A stretch of DNA of 49,561 nt from Deltaproteobacteria bacterium (GTDB lineage: Bacteria > Desulfobacterota > Syntrophia > Syntrophales > UBA8958), in the NCBI GenBank assembly GCA_029553375.1, contig JAKPCH010000022.1, positions 1 through 49,561 on the forward strand. The letters run 5' to 3'. The translations under genes and the position numbers were made by a program. This document shows, one piece after another, positions 7,770 to 16,516 of the stretch; the stretch's first letter is position 1; each line of letters begins with the position of its first letter. Below the pieces are notes generated by a model. That model made no database searches and had not been told where the DNA came from. It saw nothing but the letters and a program-made list of their open reading frames with translations.

Positions 7770-9236
7770 ATGGACGGAAGGGGTTATGTAGAGTCCCTGG
7801 GCCGGATGAAGACTATCGTCTACATCGACGGCGAAACCGTCGTCGATTACTGGGACCACCCCGCCCTGAGACCGGCGGTGAACGCCCTGGCGGCGACTTA
7901 CGACCTGGCCGCCCGGCCGGACCTCGACAAAGAGATCCATGACCTCATCCTCTCAGATAGTCACCTTACGGGCGGGAAGATCAATCGTTTCCTCCACATC
8001 GTCCTCTCCCGAGAGGATCTTTTAGCCCGCATGAGGCTCCAGCGGGCCATGATGCGCTACACGGGCGGTTGCTTCGGCGGCCGGTGCGTCGCCGGGGCGG
8101 TGATCAACGCCCTGTGGTCCGTCACCTACGAGGTGGACCGGGCCTCGGGGGGGCGAACGGAGTACCACCGCCGCTTCGCCGATTACATGAAAATGTGCCA
8201 GGAGAGGGACCTGGCCGTCTCGGGCAACATCACCGACGCCAAGGGAGACCGTTCGCGACCTCCCCACGCCCAGGCCGACCCGGATCTCTTCTTACGCGTC
8301 GTGGAGCGCCGCCGGGACGGGATCGTTGTTAACGGCGCCAAGCTCCAGCAGTCCGGCGCCCCCATGGCCCACGAACGCCTCGTGGTCCCTACGACCGCCC
8401 TGGGTCCCCGGGACGAGGACTACGCCGTGGCCTTCGCCGTCCCGGGCGACGCCGAGGGGGTGATTCACGTCAACGATTCGGCTTGCAGTAACGCCAAGTT
8501 CACCGCCATGGAACCCCAAGACATCGGCAACGTTACCTACGGCATGCACCAGAGCGCCCACGTCATCTTCGACCACGTCTTCGTCCCCTGGGATAGGGTC
8601 TTCCTCTGCGGCGAGTGGCAGGCCACGAGGGACTTGGTCCACCGATTTTCCGACTTTCAGCGTTTCGCCTCCTCGGCCTGCCGTTGCGGCTATATCGACC
8701 TCTGCATGGGCACGGCCGCGGCGATGGCGGACTACAACGGCGTGGCCGGCAAATCCCACATCCAGGACAAGCTTATCGACATGAGCATCGACGCCGAAAC
8801 CCTTCAGGGCCTGGTGGCGGGTTCCGCCGCCCTGGCGTCCCCCACGCCCTCCGGCGTCTACCTCCCCGACTCCCTGACGGTGAACGCCGCCAAGCTATTC
8901 ATGAACGAGGCCATCCTGAAGGCGGGGCAGCGCCTCGCCGACGTCGGCGGCGGCATCCTCGTCACGAGGCCCAGCTCCCGGGACCTGAAGATCCCCAAGG
9001 TGGGCGAACTCCTGGCGAAGTATCACCAGGGCAGAGAGGGGGTGGACGTGGAGGACCGTCTCAAGATGGCGCGCCTCGCCGAGACCCTCTCGGGCCTCAG
9101 TGCGCCGACGACCATCCTCTCCGTCATCGCCGCGGGTCCCCCGGCGACGCAGCGCCTGAATTTCCGCCTCCTGACGGATTTCGCGGGTAAACGCCGGGCG
9201 GCGGAGCGTTTGGCGGGGATAACGAAGACTCCCTGA
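7770..9236 (+). CDS. 4-hydroxybutyryl-CoA dehydratase (AbfD)/HpaB-superfamily enzyme with altered Fe-S ligands
   Basis: 488 residues; ATG at 7770 is 8 nt after AGAGGAGGAA (a GTG at 7764 is too close). Similarity to AbfD runs full length: YEVD, DAKGDRSRPPHAQADPDLFLRVVE, DGIVVNGAK, VIFDHVFVPWDRVFLCGE and AAAMADYNG...SHIQDKLIDM. AbfD is a homotetrameric FAD and [4Fe-4S] enzyme that dehydrates 4-hydroxybutyryl-CoA and isomerises vinylacetyl-CoA. Its cluster is held by Cys99, Cys103, His292 and Cys299. Here Cys101 and Cys106 occur in CFGGRC (one residue wider), Gln297 replaces the His, Cys304 is kept and an extra Cys306 follows. The neighbour of the last ligand is Arg instead of Lys300. It is therefore probably a flavoprotein acting on a CoA thioester, but not a standard AbfD. 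AbfD comparisons are from memory. Confidence 0.85.
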   Translation: MDGRGYVESLGRMKTIVYIDGETVVDYWDHPALRPAVNALAATYDLAARPDLDKEIHDLILSDSHLTGGKINRFLHIVLSREDLLARMRLQRAMMRYTGGCFGGRCVAGAVINALWSVTYEVDRASGGRTEYHRRFADYMKMCQERDLAVSGNITDAKGDRSRPPHAQADPDLFLRVVERRRDGIVVNGAKLQQSGAPMAHERLVVPTTALGPRDEDYAVAFAVPGDAEGVIHVNDSACSNAKFTAMEPQDIGNVTYGMHQSAHVIFDHVFVPWDRVFLCGEWQATRDLVHRFSDFQRFASSACRCGYIDLCMGTAAAMADYNGVAGKSHIQDKLIDMSIDAETLQGLVAGSAALASPTPSGVYLPDSLTVNAAKLFMNEAILKAGQRLADVGGGILVTRPSSRDLKIPKVGELLAKYHQGREGVDVEDRLKMARLAETLSGLSAPTTILSVIAAGPPATQRLNFRLLTDFAGKRRAAERLAGITKTP

Positions 9237-9315
9237 GAAGGGACTCATCAGGACGTTGTCTCTTTCCCCGAAGGATGGTAAAGGGTCGTATCAACGTCGA
9301 TGAGGTCGGTCTTCG

Positions 9316-9561
9316 ATGGGTTCGCCCCTCTGGTGGCTCAAAATGGCGGCGGTCGGTGCCTTGTCCCTGTACTTTCTGTTCCTCGGGATCAACCAGCTCC
9401 TGGCCGCCTACGCCCTCAACCACCCCCAGTTGTTCCTCCTCCATTTCTTCTCATCTTCCTTCGTCATCCTCATCAGCCTCGTCGGCATCGCCTGCCCCAT
9501 CTTTCAGATCTTGGCCCTCTTGAAGGCGCGCCGGGCCGAGGCGGCGGGTAAACAGTCCTGA
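9316..9561 (+). CDS. Small two-helix membrane protein
   Basis: 81 residues, no family recognised. Two hydrophobic segments are clear: residues ~7-30 (LKMAAVGALSLYFLFLGINQLL) and ~40-67 (LFLLHFFSSSFVILISLVGIAC). A short basic tail KARRAEAAGK follows. The stop codon overlaps the start of the M16 peptidase gene (TGATG at 9559-9563). This translational coupling suggests it is a real gene and the first of the peptidase operon. The ribosome site (GAGG, about 10 nt upstream) is weak. It could anchor or assist the secreted peptidases, but nothing in the sequence demonstrates that. Confidence 0.65.
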   Translation: MGSPLWWLKMAAVGALSLYFLFLGINQLLAAYALNHPQLFLLHFFSSSFVILISLVGIACPIFQILALLKARRAEAAGKQS

Positions 9562-11105
9562 TGGGCGGAAAGAAACGCAGGACAATAACTTCCTTTTTCC
9601 CTCGTTGGCTTTGGGGCCTGTGGCTCCTCTTTGCGACGTTCCTCCTCCCCTTCCCCTGCCCTGGTGAAACGGCGGGTGGGGGCATCACGGCGGAGGTACG
9701 GGCCTTCGACCTCCCCAACGGTCTGAGGGTCCTCATGCTGGAGCGTCACACCTCCCCCACCGTCGCCTTCTATATCCGTCACCGCGTGGGGGCGGCGGAC
9801 GAGGAACGGGGCAAGACGGGTACGGCCCACCTCCTGGAGCACCTCCTTTTCAAGGGGACGACCTCCATCGGCACGCGGGACTACAAGAGGGAGAAACGCA
9901 TCCTGAAGGCTATCGAGGCCTCCCTGGAGGCCTTGGACAAGGAAAGGGCAAAGGGGGGACACGCCGACCCCAAGAGGATCGCCGATTACGAGGGACGCCT
10001 GAAAAGGCTCGAGGCCGCCCACCGGCGCCTCTTTGTCTCCAACGAGATCGACAGGATCTATCAGGAAAACGGTGCGGAAAACCTCAACGCCACGACGGGC
10101 CAGGACCTGACGACCTATCACGTCAGCCTCCCCAAAAACCGACTCGAGCTTTGGGCGCGCATCGAGTCCGACCGCATGTATCGTCCCGTCTTCAGGGAGT
10201 TCCGCCAGGAACGGGACGTGGTTCTCGAAGAGAGACGCCAGCGGGTCGATGCCAAACCCGAGGCGCTCCTGAACGAGGCCTTTTACCGCGCCGCCTTTAC
10301 CCTTCACCCCTACGGGCGCCCCGTCATCGGCCTGGCCGAGGACATCGCTTCCCTGTCCATCAGAGACGTGAGGGACTTCTTTTTGAGGACCCACACGCCG
10401 GCCAACACCGTCATCGCCGTCGTCGGTTCCTTCGACCCCGAGGCCCTGAAGAAAACCGTCACCGCCTATTTCGGGAGCCTGCCGCATAGACCTCCCCCTA
10501 CCGCCTCCGCCCTGCGAGAACCGCCCCAGACGGTGGAACGCCGCGTGACGATCCCCATCGACTCGGAGCCCTATCTGCTCGTCGGCTTCCACAAGCCCAA
10601 CGTGCCCCACGCCGACGACTACGTCTTCGACGTCATCGAGGCCCTCCTCTCCCAGGGCCGCACCTCCCGCTTCTTTCGGGACCTCGTGGAGAGGAGCGGC
10701 CTGGCCCGCACGGTGGAGGCCGTCAACGGTCTGCCCGGGTCCCGTTACCCGAACCTGTTCGTCTGCGGCGCCCAACCCCGGCACCCCCACGGTGTCGAGG
10801 AGGTGGAGCGGGCCCTCTACGAGGTCCTCGACCGTCTCAAAACGGAACCCGTGGGCGAAGAGGAACTGAAGAAGGTCAAGACGAACATCCGGGCCGACCT
10901 CATCCGCCGTCAAACCTCCAATGAGGGTCTCGCCTCCCTTCTTTCCTACTACGAGGCCCTGATCGGCGACTATCGCTACCTGGATGCTTACGAGGGGAAG
11001 ATCGAAGAGGTGACACCTGAGGACATCATGCGGGTGGCCCGGACCTATCTCACGGCGGCCAACAGGACCGTGGCCGTCGGTATCAAAAAACGGGAGAAAC
11101 GATGA
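9561..11105 (+). CDS. M16 family zinc metallopeptidase, catalytic subunit
   Basis: 514 residues with an N-terminal basic and hydrophobic export signal (RWLWGLWLLFATFLLPFPCP, residues ~15-34), so likely periplasmic. The inverted zinc motif HxxEH is present as H90-L-L-E93-H94. The third ligand is expected in FRQERDVVLEE near residue 218, unusually far away because a charged helical insert of about 50 residues (~108-157, LEALDKERAK...RLKRLEAAHRRL) separates the two. That insert is common in the PqqL-like branch. ENLNATTGQDLTTYHV is the conserved substrate-strand motif. It overlaps the next gene by 4 nt, and that product lacks HxxEH. This is the usual active/inactive M16 pair, which forms a clamshell that degrades peptides. 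Confidence 0.92.
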   Translation: MGGKKRRTITSFFPRWLWGLWLLFATFLLPFPCPGETAGGGITAEVRAFDLPNGLRVLMLERHTSPTVAFYIRHRVGAADEERGKTGTAHLLEHLLFKGTTSIGTRDYKREKRILKAIEASLEALDKERAKGGHADPKRIADYEGRLKRLEAAHRRLFVSNEIDRIYQENGAENLNATTGQDLTTYHVSLPKNRLELWARIESDRMYRPVFREFRQERDVVLEERRQRVDAKPEALLNEAFYRAAFTLHPYGRPVIGLAEDIASLSIRDVRDFFLRTHTPANTVIAVVGSFDPEALKKTVTAYFGSLPHRPPPTASALREPPQTVERRVTIPIDSEPYLLVGFHKPNVPHADDYVFDVIEALLSQGRTSRFFRDLVERSGLARTVEAVNGLPGSRYPNLFVCGAQPRHPHGVEEVERALYEVLDRLKTEPVGEEELKKVKTNIRADLIRRQTSNEGLASLLSYYEALIGDYRYLDAYEGKIEEVTPEDIMRVARTYLTAANRTVAVGIKKREKR

Positions 11106-12535
11106 ACCCCCGTCGTCTGTTGGTAGTCCTCATCCTTCTCATCGTTACCCTCCTCACCCCTCCCCCGGCCTGTCCCGCGGCCTCAAAGGCTAAGGCATTT
11201 CCCCACCCCGACCATCTCGTCTACCCCCCCCTCCCCTTCGAGGTGCCCCGGGCAGGGCGTTGGGTCCTCAAGAACGGGGCGGTCCTCTATCATCTCGAAG
11301 ACCGCCGTCTGCCCCTCATCGAGGTCCAGGTCCTTGTCCGGGGCGGGACCCAGTGGGACCCCCCCGGCAAGGAAGGCCTCGCCGAGATCTTAGCCGGCGT
11401 CATGCGGTCGGGGGGAGCGGCCGCCATGACGGGCGCGGAGATCGACAGGGCCCTCGAAAACACGGCCACCATCCTCGATTCCTCGGCGGGGGAGGACAAT
11501 TTCGTCTTTTCCCTCTCCACCCTCAGGGAGCATAGGGAGCGATCCTTCGCCATCCTGGGGGCCGTCCTGACGCAACCGCGATTCGAAGATGAGAGGCTCC
11601 GTCTCTTCAAGGACCTCAAGACGGAAGATCTGCGTCGTTTAAGGGACGACCAGCAGCGTCTGGCCTTCTGGGAATTCCACCGCCTCGTGTACGGGTCCGA
11701 TCCCCGGGGCAGAAGGCCCTCCCCGGCCTCCGTCAAGGCCGTCGAGAGAGAGGATCTCGTCGCCTTCCACCGGCGATTCTTCTTCCCCCAAAACATGATG
11801 ATCGCCGTCGCGGGGGACATCGGGACCGAGGAAGCGATCAAGGTCTTCGAATCCCTCCTCGCCCCCGGTTCACAAGGGATAGTCGTCACCTCCCCGCCGC
11901 CGCCCAGGCCCGCGGAACCGGCCCTCTATTTCATCGTCAAGGAGAGCCCCCAGGCCGTGATCATCGCCGCCCAACACGCCCCGCCGCGCGGAGACGGGGC
12001 CTCGTACCCCTTCGAGCTGGCCGACCACATCATCGGCAGCGGGGGCTTCCGTTCCCGGATCTTCCAGGAGATCAGGACCAACCGCGGCCTGGCCTACTCG
12101 ACGGGGAGCTACTACCGGCCGAGGCGGGACTACGGGATCTTCGGCGTCTATGCCTTCACGGCCGCCGATAAGGCGGCGGAGACCCTCGGGGAGATCCTGG
12201 GGATCCTCGAGAAGACCCGTGCTTCATCCTTTCGCGACGAAGAGATCGTGTGGGCGAAAAAGGCCCTCGTCAACAGCTTCGTCTTCCTCTTCCCCTCCCC
12301 TTCCCGGATCGTCAACAGGCAGATGGCCCTCGAATTCAACGGCCTGGAGAGGGATTTTTTTCACCTCTACTGCCGCCGCATCGAGGCCCTGACCAAGAAA
12401 GATATCGCCGCCGCCACGGCCTCCGTGGTCAACCCGCGGGGCATGGTCGTCCTCGTCGTCGGCCCCGAACGGATCCTCCCCTCGTTGAGGAACGCCTTCG
12501 GCGAAGTGCGACGCCTCGAGATGAGGGACTCTTGA
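11102..12535 (+). CDS. M16 family peptidase, non-catalytic partner subunit
   Basis: 477 residues, ATG in an ATGA overlap with the catalytic subunit gene. There is an N-terminal signal segment (LLVVLILLIVTLLTPPPACPA). A cysteine follows the hydrophobic core, but PPAC is not a convincing lipobox. Two M16 halves are recognisable: FEVPRAGRWVLKNGAVLYHLEDRRLPLIEVQVLVRGG, and the second half with FRSRIFQEIRTNRGLAYS (the R/Y loop that binds substrate in M16B enzymes). At the zinc site the sequence is GLAEILAGVMRSGG, with no HxxEH. It therefore supplies the R/Y loop and chamber wall while the upstream protein supplies zinc. Likely periplasmic. Confidence 0.9.
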   Translation: MNPRRLLVVLILLIVTLLTPPPACPAASKAKAFPHPDHLVYPPLPFEVPRAGRWVLKNGAVLYHLEDRRLPLIEVQVLVRGGTQWDPPGKEGLAEILAGVMRSGGAAAMTGAEIDRALENTATILDSSAGEDNFVFSLSTLREHRERSFAILGAVLTQPRFEDERLRLFKDLKTEDLRRLRDDQQRLAFWEFHRLVYGSDPRGRRPSPASVKAVEREDLVAFHRRFFFPQNMMIAVAGDIGTEEAIKVFESLLAPGSQGIVVTSPPPPRPAEPALYFIVKESPQAVIIAAQHAPPRGDGASYPFELADHIIGSGGFRSRIFQEIRTNRGLAYSTGSYYRPRRDYGIFGVYAFTAADKAAETLGEILGILEKTRASSFRDEEIVWAKKALVNSFVFLFPSPSRIVNRQMALEFNGLERDFFHLYCRRIEALTKKDIAAATASVVNPRGMVVLVVGPERILPSLRNAFGEVRRLEMRDS

Positions 12536-12567
12536 CAAAACCCCTCCCGCCGCGATATCCGACGTAC

Positions 12568-13827
12568 ATGGTTGATAGAGAGTCCTACGAGAGAGTGGCG
12601 GAGAGGATCGATTCCTACCGCGAGGAGATGATCGCCCTTCAGGGGGAATTGACGGCCGTCCCCGCCATTTCCCCCGATAACGGCGGCCGGGGGGAATACG
12701 CCAAGGCCCGCGTCCTGAAGGGCATCTTGGATACCATGGCCTTCGACGCCGTCCTTTCCATCGACGCCCCCGACGATCGCGCCGAGGGCGGGGTGCGACC
12801 AAACCTCGTCTGCCGCCGGGGCCCCAAGGACGGGCCGACGACCTGGATCGTCACCCACATGGACATCGTCCCCCCCGGGGAGCTTTCCCTCTGGGAAGGC
12901 GACCCTTACCAAATCCGCGTCCGGGACGGGCGCATATACGGCCGCGGCGTGGAGGACAACCAGCAGGACCTCGTCGCTTCCCTCTTCGCCGCGAAGGCCC
13001 TCCTGGCCGAGGGAGGGGAACCGAAGCGGGCCTTCGGCCTCGTCTTCGTCGCCGATGAGGAGACGGCCAGCTCCTACGGTCTGGACTATATCCTGAATCA
13101 AAAGGAGAACCCCTTTGGACGCGACGACCTCATCGTCGTGCCCGACTCGGGAAACCCAGAGGGGACCCTCATCGAGATCGCCGAAAAGAGCATCCTCTGG
13201 CTCCGTTTCCAGACCAAGGGCAAACAGTGCCACGGGAGCAGGCCCGACGAGGGGCGCAACGCCTTCCTCGCCGCCTCCCACCTCGTCGTTTCCCTCGACC
13301 GGGGCCTCCACGGACGTTATCCCGTCGAGGACCCCCTCTTCGACCCGCCCCGGAGCACCTTCCAGCCGACCCGCAAGGACGCCAATGTCCCCAACGTCAA
13401 TACCATCCCCGGTGACGACGTCTTCTACATGGATTGCCGCATCCTCCCCCGGTACGACCTCGAGGAGGTCATGAACTTCGTCCGTCGGGAGGCGGACCGG
13501 ATCGAGGGGGAATGGGGCGTGACGATCAAGGTGGAGCATGTCCAGAGGGTCCAGGCCCCTCCCCCCACGGCCGCCGACGCCCCCGTCGTAAGGGCCCTCA
13601 AGGAGGCCGTCCGGGAGGTTTACGGCCTCGAGGCCAGGGCGGGGGGGATCGGCGCCGGGACCGTGGCGGCCTATCTGAGAAGACGCGCCTACCCCGTCGC
13701 CGTCTGGTCCCGCTCGGACAACACGGCCCACCAACCTAACGAGTACTGCGTCATCGACAACATGGTCGGTAACGCCAAGGTCTTTGCCCACCTTTTCCTC
13801 AACGGCCTCGAGGATCGGAGCCCTTGA
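12568..13827 (+). CDS. M20 family metallohydrolase (ArgE/DapE-like)
   Basis: 419 residues from ATG at 12568. This start fits the family N-terminus ([18 protein letters not shown]), although no ribosome site precedes it. A TTG at 12532 overlaps the previous stop (TTGA), has GAGG upstream and would add 12 residues. Metal-site motifs are present: VTHMDIVPP (first His/Asp), [10 protein letters not shown] (bridging Asp), VADEETAS (general base and Glu ligand), VVPDSGNP (Asp) and NTAHQPNEY (final His). The enzyme would hydrolyse an amide bond of an acylated amino acid or small peptide. It is not clearly DapE, ArgE or a carboxypeptidase, and it lies outside the arg/lys operon, next to peptidases. 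Cytoplasmic, with two zinc or cobalt ions. Confidence 0.88.
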   Translation: MVDRESYERVAERIDSYREEMIALQGELTAVPAISPDNGGRGEYAKARVLKGILDTMAFDAVLSIDAPDDRAEGGVRPNLVCRRGPKDGPTTWIVTHMDIVPPGELSLWEGDPYQIRVRDGRIYGRGVEDNQQDLVASLFAAKALLAEGGEPKRAFGLVFVADEETASSYGLDYILNQKENPFGRDDLIVVPDSGNPEGTLIEIAEKSILWLRFQTKGKQCHGSRPDEGRNAFLAASHLVVSLDRGLHGRYPVEDPLFDPPRSTFQPTRKDANVPNVNTIPGDDVFYMDCRILPRYDLEEVMNFVRREADRIEGEWGVTIKVEHVQRVQAPPPTAADAPVVRALKEAVREVYGLEARAGGIGAGTVAAYLRRRAYPVAVWSRSDNTAHQPNEYCVIDNMVGNAKVFAHLFLNGLEDRSP

Positions 13828-14807
13828 AAGACAAAGCGGAAGGCCCCTGCACCGAGAAGATCACCTTCGCCGACCATTCGCCCCTGCGTGTCCTATACGG
13901 CGAACACGACCGGAATCTCCGACTCTTGGAGAAGCTCAACAGCGTCCAGATCGGGGTCCGCGGGAACGTCCTCTCCATCAGCGGCGAAGCCCCGGCGGTG
14001 CGCCTCGTCAAGGACATCCTCGAGCAGCTTTACGACATCGTCGCCCGGGGCTATCCCCTCTACCACCAGGACGTGGACTACGCCCATCGGATGTTGAGCG
14101 AAAACAGGTCGTTGGCCCTCGAGAGCCTGTTCCTGGACAAGGTCTTCATCTCGTCCAAGAAAAGGATCATCACCCCCAAGAGCGTGGCCCAGAAGGAATA
14201 TATCGAGGCCATCCGATCGTCCGACATGGTCTTCGGCATCGGGCCGGCGGGGACGGGCAAGACCTATTTGGCCATGGCCATGGCCGTCGCGGCCCTCACG
14301 GAGAAGAGGGTGAACAGGATCGTCCTGGCGAGGCCGGCCGTCGAGGCGGGTGAAAGGCTGGGTTTTCTCCCCGGCGACCTGGCCGAGAAGGTCAATCCCT
14401 ATCTCCGCCCCCTCTATGACGCCCTCTTCGATATGATGGACTTCGACAAGGCCCAGGCCCTCATCGCCAAGGGCGTCATCGAAGTGGCCCCCCTGGCCTT
14501 CATGAGGGGCCGCACCCTGAACGACTCCTTCGTCATCCTCGACGAGGCCCAAAACACCACCTCCGAGCAGATGAAGATGTTTCTCACCCGCCTCGGTTTC
14601 GGATCCAAGGCCGTCATCACGGGGGACGTGACCCAGATCGACCTCCCTACGGACAAACAGTCGGGACTCGTGGAGGCGGAAGGGATCCTGCGCCACACCC
14701 GGGGCATTAGATTCGTCTATTTCAGCGAGATAGACGTGGTGAGACACCCCCTCGTCCAGGAGGTCATCAAGGCCTACAACCATCTCGACCGCTCCCGCCG
14801 GAAGTGA
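13824..14807 (+). CDS. ybeZ: PhoH family ATPase (PhoH-like)
   Basis: 327 residues, starting with TTG in a TTGA overlap with the M20 stop. The N-terminal ~110 residues are the KH-like region of PhoH ([26 protein letters not shown]). The NTPase core has Walker [26 protein letters not shown], Walker [10 protein letters not shown] and GDVTQIDLP. Length matches YbeZ/PhoL. It is followed with a 4-nt overlap by ybeY, the conserved ybeZ-ybeY pair implicated in ribosome maturation and RNA quality control. Cytoplasmic, probably a hexameric RNA-associated ATPase. Its first codon overlaps the upstream gene, so it should be co-translated with the peptidase genes, which looks like chance linkage rather than shared function. 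Confidence 0.93.
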   Translation: MKDKAEGPCTEKITFADHSPLRVLYGEHDRNLRLLEKLNSVQIGVRGNVLSISGEAPAVRLVKDILEQLYDIVARGYPLYHQDVDYAHRMLSENRSLALESLFLDKVFISSKKRIITPKSVAQKEYIEAIRSSDMVFGIGPAGTGKTYLAMAMAVAALTEKRVNRIVLARPAVEAGERLGFLPGDLAEKVNPYLRPLYDALFDMMDFDKAQALIAKGVIEVAPLAFMRGRTLNDSFVILDEAQNTTSEQMKMFLTRLGFGSKAVITGDVTQIDLPTDKQSGLVEAEGILRHTRGIRFVYFSEIDVVRHPLVQEVIKAYNHLDRSRRK

Positions 14808-15286
14808 CCGTGGGGCCCTTAAGAAACAGGATCAGGATAGAGAACCGACAGCGGATCCTCCCCCTGGACGGGCGTCGCGTCCGGGGCCTCGTGGGCCGCA
14901 TCATGGGGATCCTCGGACTGAAGGGAAAAGAGATCAGCGTCGTCCTCACGGACGACGAGGGCATCAGGGAGATTAACCGCCTCTATCTGAACCGCGACCG
15001 GGCCACCAACGTCATTTCCTTCGCCCTGAACGAGGGGGAATTCTCCGGTCTCAACCCGGAGGTCCTGGGCGACATCGTCGTGTCGGTGGAGACGGCGGCG
15101 AGGGATGCCGCCTCATGCGGTGCGCCCTGGGAGGATGAGCTCGCCTTCCTCCTTATCCACGGTCTCCTCCATCTCCTGGGATACGATCACGAGGGTAAGA
15201 ACAGGGCTGCCGCGGCGCGGATGAGGGAAGAGGAGAGACGGGTCTTTGCGGCCCTCAGGGGCTATAACCCGCCCTCCCGCACCTGA
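14804..15286 (+). CDS. ybeY: Endoribonuclease YbeY (16S rRNA maturation)
   Basis: 160 residues, GTG start overlapping the phoH stop (GTGA); a second GTG two codons later is also possible. The signature [11 protein letters not shown] (HxxxHxxGxxH) binds the catalytic zinc. [15 protein letters not shown] and [11 protein letters not shown] are the other conserved blocks. YbeY is a single-strand endoribonuclease for 16S rRNA 3'-end processing and 70S quality control. It is the last gene of the rightward operon and converges on the parvulin gene after about 38 nt. Confidence 0.94.
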   Translation: MTVGPLRNRIRIENRQRILPLDGRRVRGLVGRIMGILGLKGKEISVVLTDDEGIREINRLYLNRDRATNVISFALNEGEFSGLNPEVLGDIVVSVETAARDAASCGAPWEDELAFLLIHGLLHLLGYDHEGKNRAAAARMREEERRVFAALRGYNPPSRT

Positions 15287-15324
15287 GCAGCGACGCGAAA
15301 GGCATACCGAGCGGTTCTTCTTGC

Positions 15325-16398
15325 CTATTCGAGCCTGTCGGCGACGGTGATGCGGGCTTTGGCCTTCAGGCGGTCCATGATCTCCTCGAAGGTCTCGTAA
15401 CGCTTTTGTTCCTTGAGGAAGGCCGTGATCCTCGCCTTCGCCTCGTCGTCGAGGGGATGGGTCCGGGGGGGTTTCTTCTCGAGAACCTGGATGATGTGAT
15501 AGCCGTACGGCGTCTCCACCACGGGGCCTATCTCCCTCTTGGCCTGGCGGAAGGCGGCGTCCTCGAATGGTTTGACCATCTGACCCCGGCTGAAGTAACC
15601 CAGGTCCCCCCCGTCGGCCTTGCTCGGACAGTCCGAGTAGAGACGGGCCAGCTTGTCGAAATCGGCCCCCTCCAGGAGCTGACGGCGGATGTTTTCCGCC
15701 TTCTGCCTCTTTTGGGCCTTCACCTCGGCATTGTCCCCCTTTTCCACCCCCACGAGGATATGGCGGACCCGCACCGTCTCCGAGATCTTGAACCGTTCCT
15801 TGTTCTTGCGGTAGAACTCGGCGATCTCCTTGGGGGTGGGCGCAGGCTTGCGGCTCCCCTCCGCGGCGACCATCTTGTTCACCTTGATCCCGAGGACGAT
15901 CTCTTCCCTCAGTTTCGCCGGCGTGAGGCCCGCCTTCCTCATCATCTCCTCCATGGTCATACCCCGGGGAAGGCCTTCCTTGACCCTTTCCATGGCCGCG
16001 TTCACCTCCTCCTCCGTGACGGTGATCCGCCGCCGGTTGACCTCGTTGGTCAACAGGGTCCTGACGATGAAATCGTCCACCAAAGAGCGCCTGAGGTTGG
16101 CGGAGACCTGATTTATCTTGTCCTTCGGGACCTTCGCCTGGATCTCCTTCATCTTCTGGGACCATTCGCGGTCCAGGGCCTCCTTGGTGAGGTTGGTCCC
16201 GTCGACGGAGGCCACGATATCCCCGGGTTTGAGGGGTGCAGGAGGGGTCGCTGACGGTCCCGGAGGCGCGCCCTGGACGGGGGGCGTCTCCACCCCCTTG
16301 ATCCTGACGGGCTCCTCCGAGGAAGAACCGCAGGCGTACAGCAAGGCCAAAACGGCCAAAACCGCCCATCCCTTCCAAATGCCCATAATCCGTATCAT
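15325..16398 (-). CDS. SurA/PrsA-like peptidyl-prolyl isomerase lipoprotein
   Basis: 357 residues; ATG at 16398 has GAGGTGG 5-6 nt upstream (a GTG three codons earlier is possible). The signal peptide ends in the lipobox LLYAC, so the mature protein is a lipoprotein starting at Cys-Gly-Ser-Ser. A Pro-rich linker leads to a SurA-N-type chaperone region (~60-200; VDDFIVRTLLTNEVNRRRITV). A parvulin PPIC domain follows (~205-300; RVRHILVGVEKGD, GGDLGYFSRGQMVKPFEDAAF, ETPYGYHIIQVLEK), with the conserved His, Gly-Tyr-Phe and Tyr-His. It would assist folding of exported proteins at a membrane. Transcribed convergently to ybeY and divergently from the MATE gene. Confidence 0.92.
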   Translation of the reverse strand: MIRIMGIWKGWAVLAVLALLYACGSSSEEPVRIKGVETPPVQGAPPGPSATPPAPLKPGDIVASVDGTNLTKEALDREWSQKMKEIQAKVPKDKINQVSANLRRSLVDDFIVRTLLTNEVNRRRITVTEEEVNAAMERVKEGLPRGMTMEEMMRKAGLTPAKLREEIVLGIKVNKMVAAEGSRKPAPTPKEIAEFYRKNKERFKISETVRVRHILVGVEKGDNAEVKAQKRQKAENIRRQLLEGADFDKLARLYSDCPSKADGGDLGYFSRGQMVKPFEDAAFRQAKREIGPVVETPYGYHIIQVLEKKPPRTHPLDDEAKARITAFLKEQKRYETFEEIMDRLKAKARITVADRLE

Positions 16399-16436
16399 CC
16401 TTTCCACCTCGGGGCCCTCAAGAAAAGCCGCCGGTT

Positions 16437-16466
16437 TCTATCAACACAAAGACACTCCCCCGTCAA
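16437..16466 (-). promoter_or_regulatory. Candidate promoter of the parvulin gene
   Basis: On the minus strand TTGACG (16461-16466), an 18-bp spacer and GATAGA (16437-16442). The start would be about 30 nt upstream of the ATG at 16398. The -10 is poor. A perfect inverted repeat (16464-16483) overlaps the -35. Confidence 0.35.
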
Positions 16467-16483
16467 CGCCTAAAAAGGCGTTG
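16464..16483. repeat. Inverted repeat between divergent parvulin and MATE genes
   Basis: CAACGCC-TAAAAA-GGCGTTG is a perfect 7-bp inverted repeat with a 6-nt A-rich centre. It overlaps the candidate -35 of the leftward gene and lies 34 bp before the rightward MATE start, which fits an operator better than a terminator because both genes point away. Confidence 0.5.
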
Positions 16484-16516
16484 CCCCCCCTTTGAGGAAC
16501 GTGTTAGCCATAGTTC

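Noticed and set aside
6124-7770. A 548-codon minus-strand frame opposite the sigma-54 activator.
   Set aside because: Antisense to intact Walker A, GSFTGA and Fis motifs; it would also run through the sigma-54 promoter and palindrome downstream.
15287-15324. AGGCA/TGCCT pair as a terminator between ybeY and the parvulin gene.
   Set aside because: Only 5 bp over an 18-nt loop with no T-run; too weak to call.
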